Source: Siphonodentalium dalli (lineage: Eukaryota > Mollusca > Scaphopoda > Gadilida > Siphonodentaliidae). Taken from it: a stretch of DNA of 64,000 nt. Within the stretch, counting starts at the first letter, position 1. Each line of letters begins with the position of its first letter. Below are positions 63,912 through 64,000 of the stretch, in pieces. The position numbers were made by a program, and so were the translations under genes. The stretch lies in contig CP136069.1 in assembly GCA_032622095.1 (NCBI GenBank), positions 202,912,690 through 202,976,689 of the forward strand, read 5' to 3'. Under the pieces are notes generated by a model that saw nothing but the letters and a program-made list of their open reading frames with translations, made no database searches and was not told the origin of the DNA.

Positions 63912-64000
63912 TCTCATATATATTTTGAAGACCTCTGTTTGACTGTATGTCTGTCTGTCTGTCTGTATGTCTGTATGTCTGTCATTTATACAAATCTACG
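63912..64000 (+). mobile_element. Start of a second Helitron-like copy, cut by the window edge
   Basis: TCTCATATATATTTTGAAGA + CCTCTGTTTGACTGTATG... + TACAAATCTACG repeats 63118-63190 and continues to the last base. Confidence 0.6.

Noticed and set aside
1-64000. tRNA or rRNA genes
   Set aside because: No cloverleaf with A and B boxes and no rRNA-like block was noticed on either strand. A covariance-model search would be needed to exclude degenerate copies.

Overview
This is AT-rich, repeat-dense nuclear DNA of an invertebrate animal. Introns with GT/AG borders, a C2H2 zinc-finger gene of the GFI1/senseless family, several classes of eukaryotic transposon and many minisatellites exclude a prokaryote or organelle. 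The mix (THAP-bearing and Harbinger DNA transposons, a Crypton, degraded LINEs, TTAA-flanked MITEs, tandem-repeat Helitron-like elements) resembles a lophotrochozoan, perhaps a mollusc, but nothing seen fixes the species.

Only one host gene is convincing: a gfi1-like gene on the + strand at 13661-17758. I place three exons (13661-13927, 14732-15379, 16749-17758). All borders are GT/AG and every junction is phase 1. The first exon carrying the SNAG peptide is missing, so the gene probably starts upstream of the window or in an exon I could not see. Its introns hold a hairpin MITE six bases after a splice donor, a decayed duplicate of an exon end, and a foldback element.

Layout. 0-7.4 kb: dispersed repeats, short minisatellites, a MITE split by a LINE. 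7.7-10.1 kb: a 42-bp minisatellite with higher-order structure. 10.5-13.0 kb: TTAA-flanked MITEs and short tandem repeats. 13.6-18.3 kb: gfi1. 18.4-25.1 kb: clustered MITEs, a 30-bp minisatellite, foldback elements and a tandem array of a chimeric MITE. 26.0-27.6 kb: a broken Crypton tyrosine recombinase (- strand). 28.3-30.9 kb: four MITEs. 31.6-36.8 kb: a broken LINE (- strand) with a 1.8-kb THAP-bearing DNA element in its 3' end. 37-43.4 kb: an old direct duplication, minisatellites, long palindromes. 43.5-46.4 kb: LINE fragments. 46.9-47.6 kb: a 20-bp minisatellite containing TTAGGG. 52.9-55.7 kb: a Harbinger transposon with a broken transposase. 56-62 kb: more MITEs and a LINE fragment. 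62.2-64 kb: a 59-bp minisatellite and a Helitron-like element that appears to be joined head to tail.

The most unusual feature is a 67-bp near-perfect hairpin (arms beginning CCAATGCATTCTC) present about two dozen times. It lies inside at least three MITE families whose termini are otherwise unrelated, usually as two mutually inverted hairpins bounded by CCCTGTG/CACAGGG. Chimeric elements joined within this cassette have themselves been tandemly amplified. A second recurring signal is the octamer AAAGAGCG, found in several unrelated repeat families and at the core of the large minisatellite.
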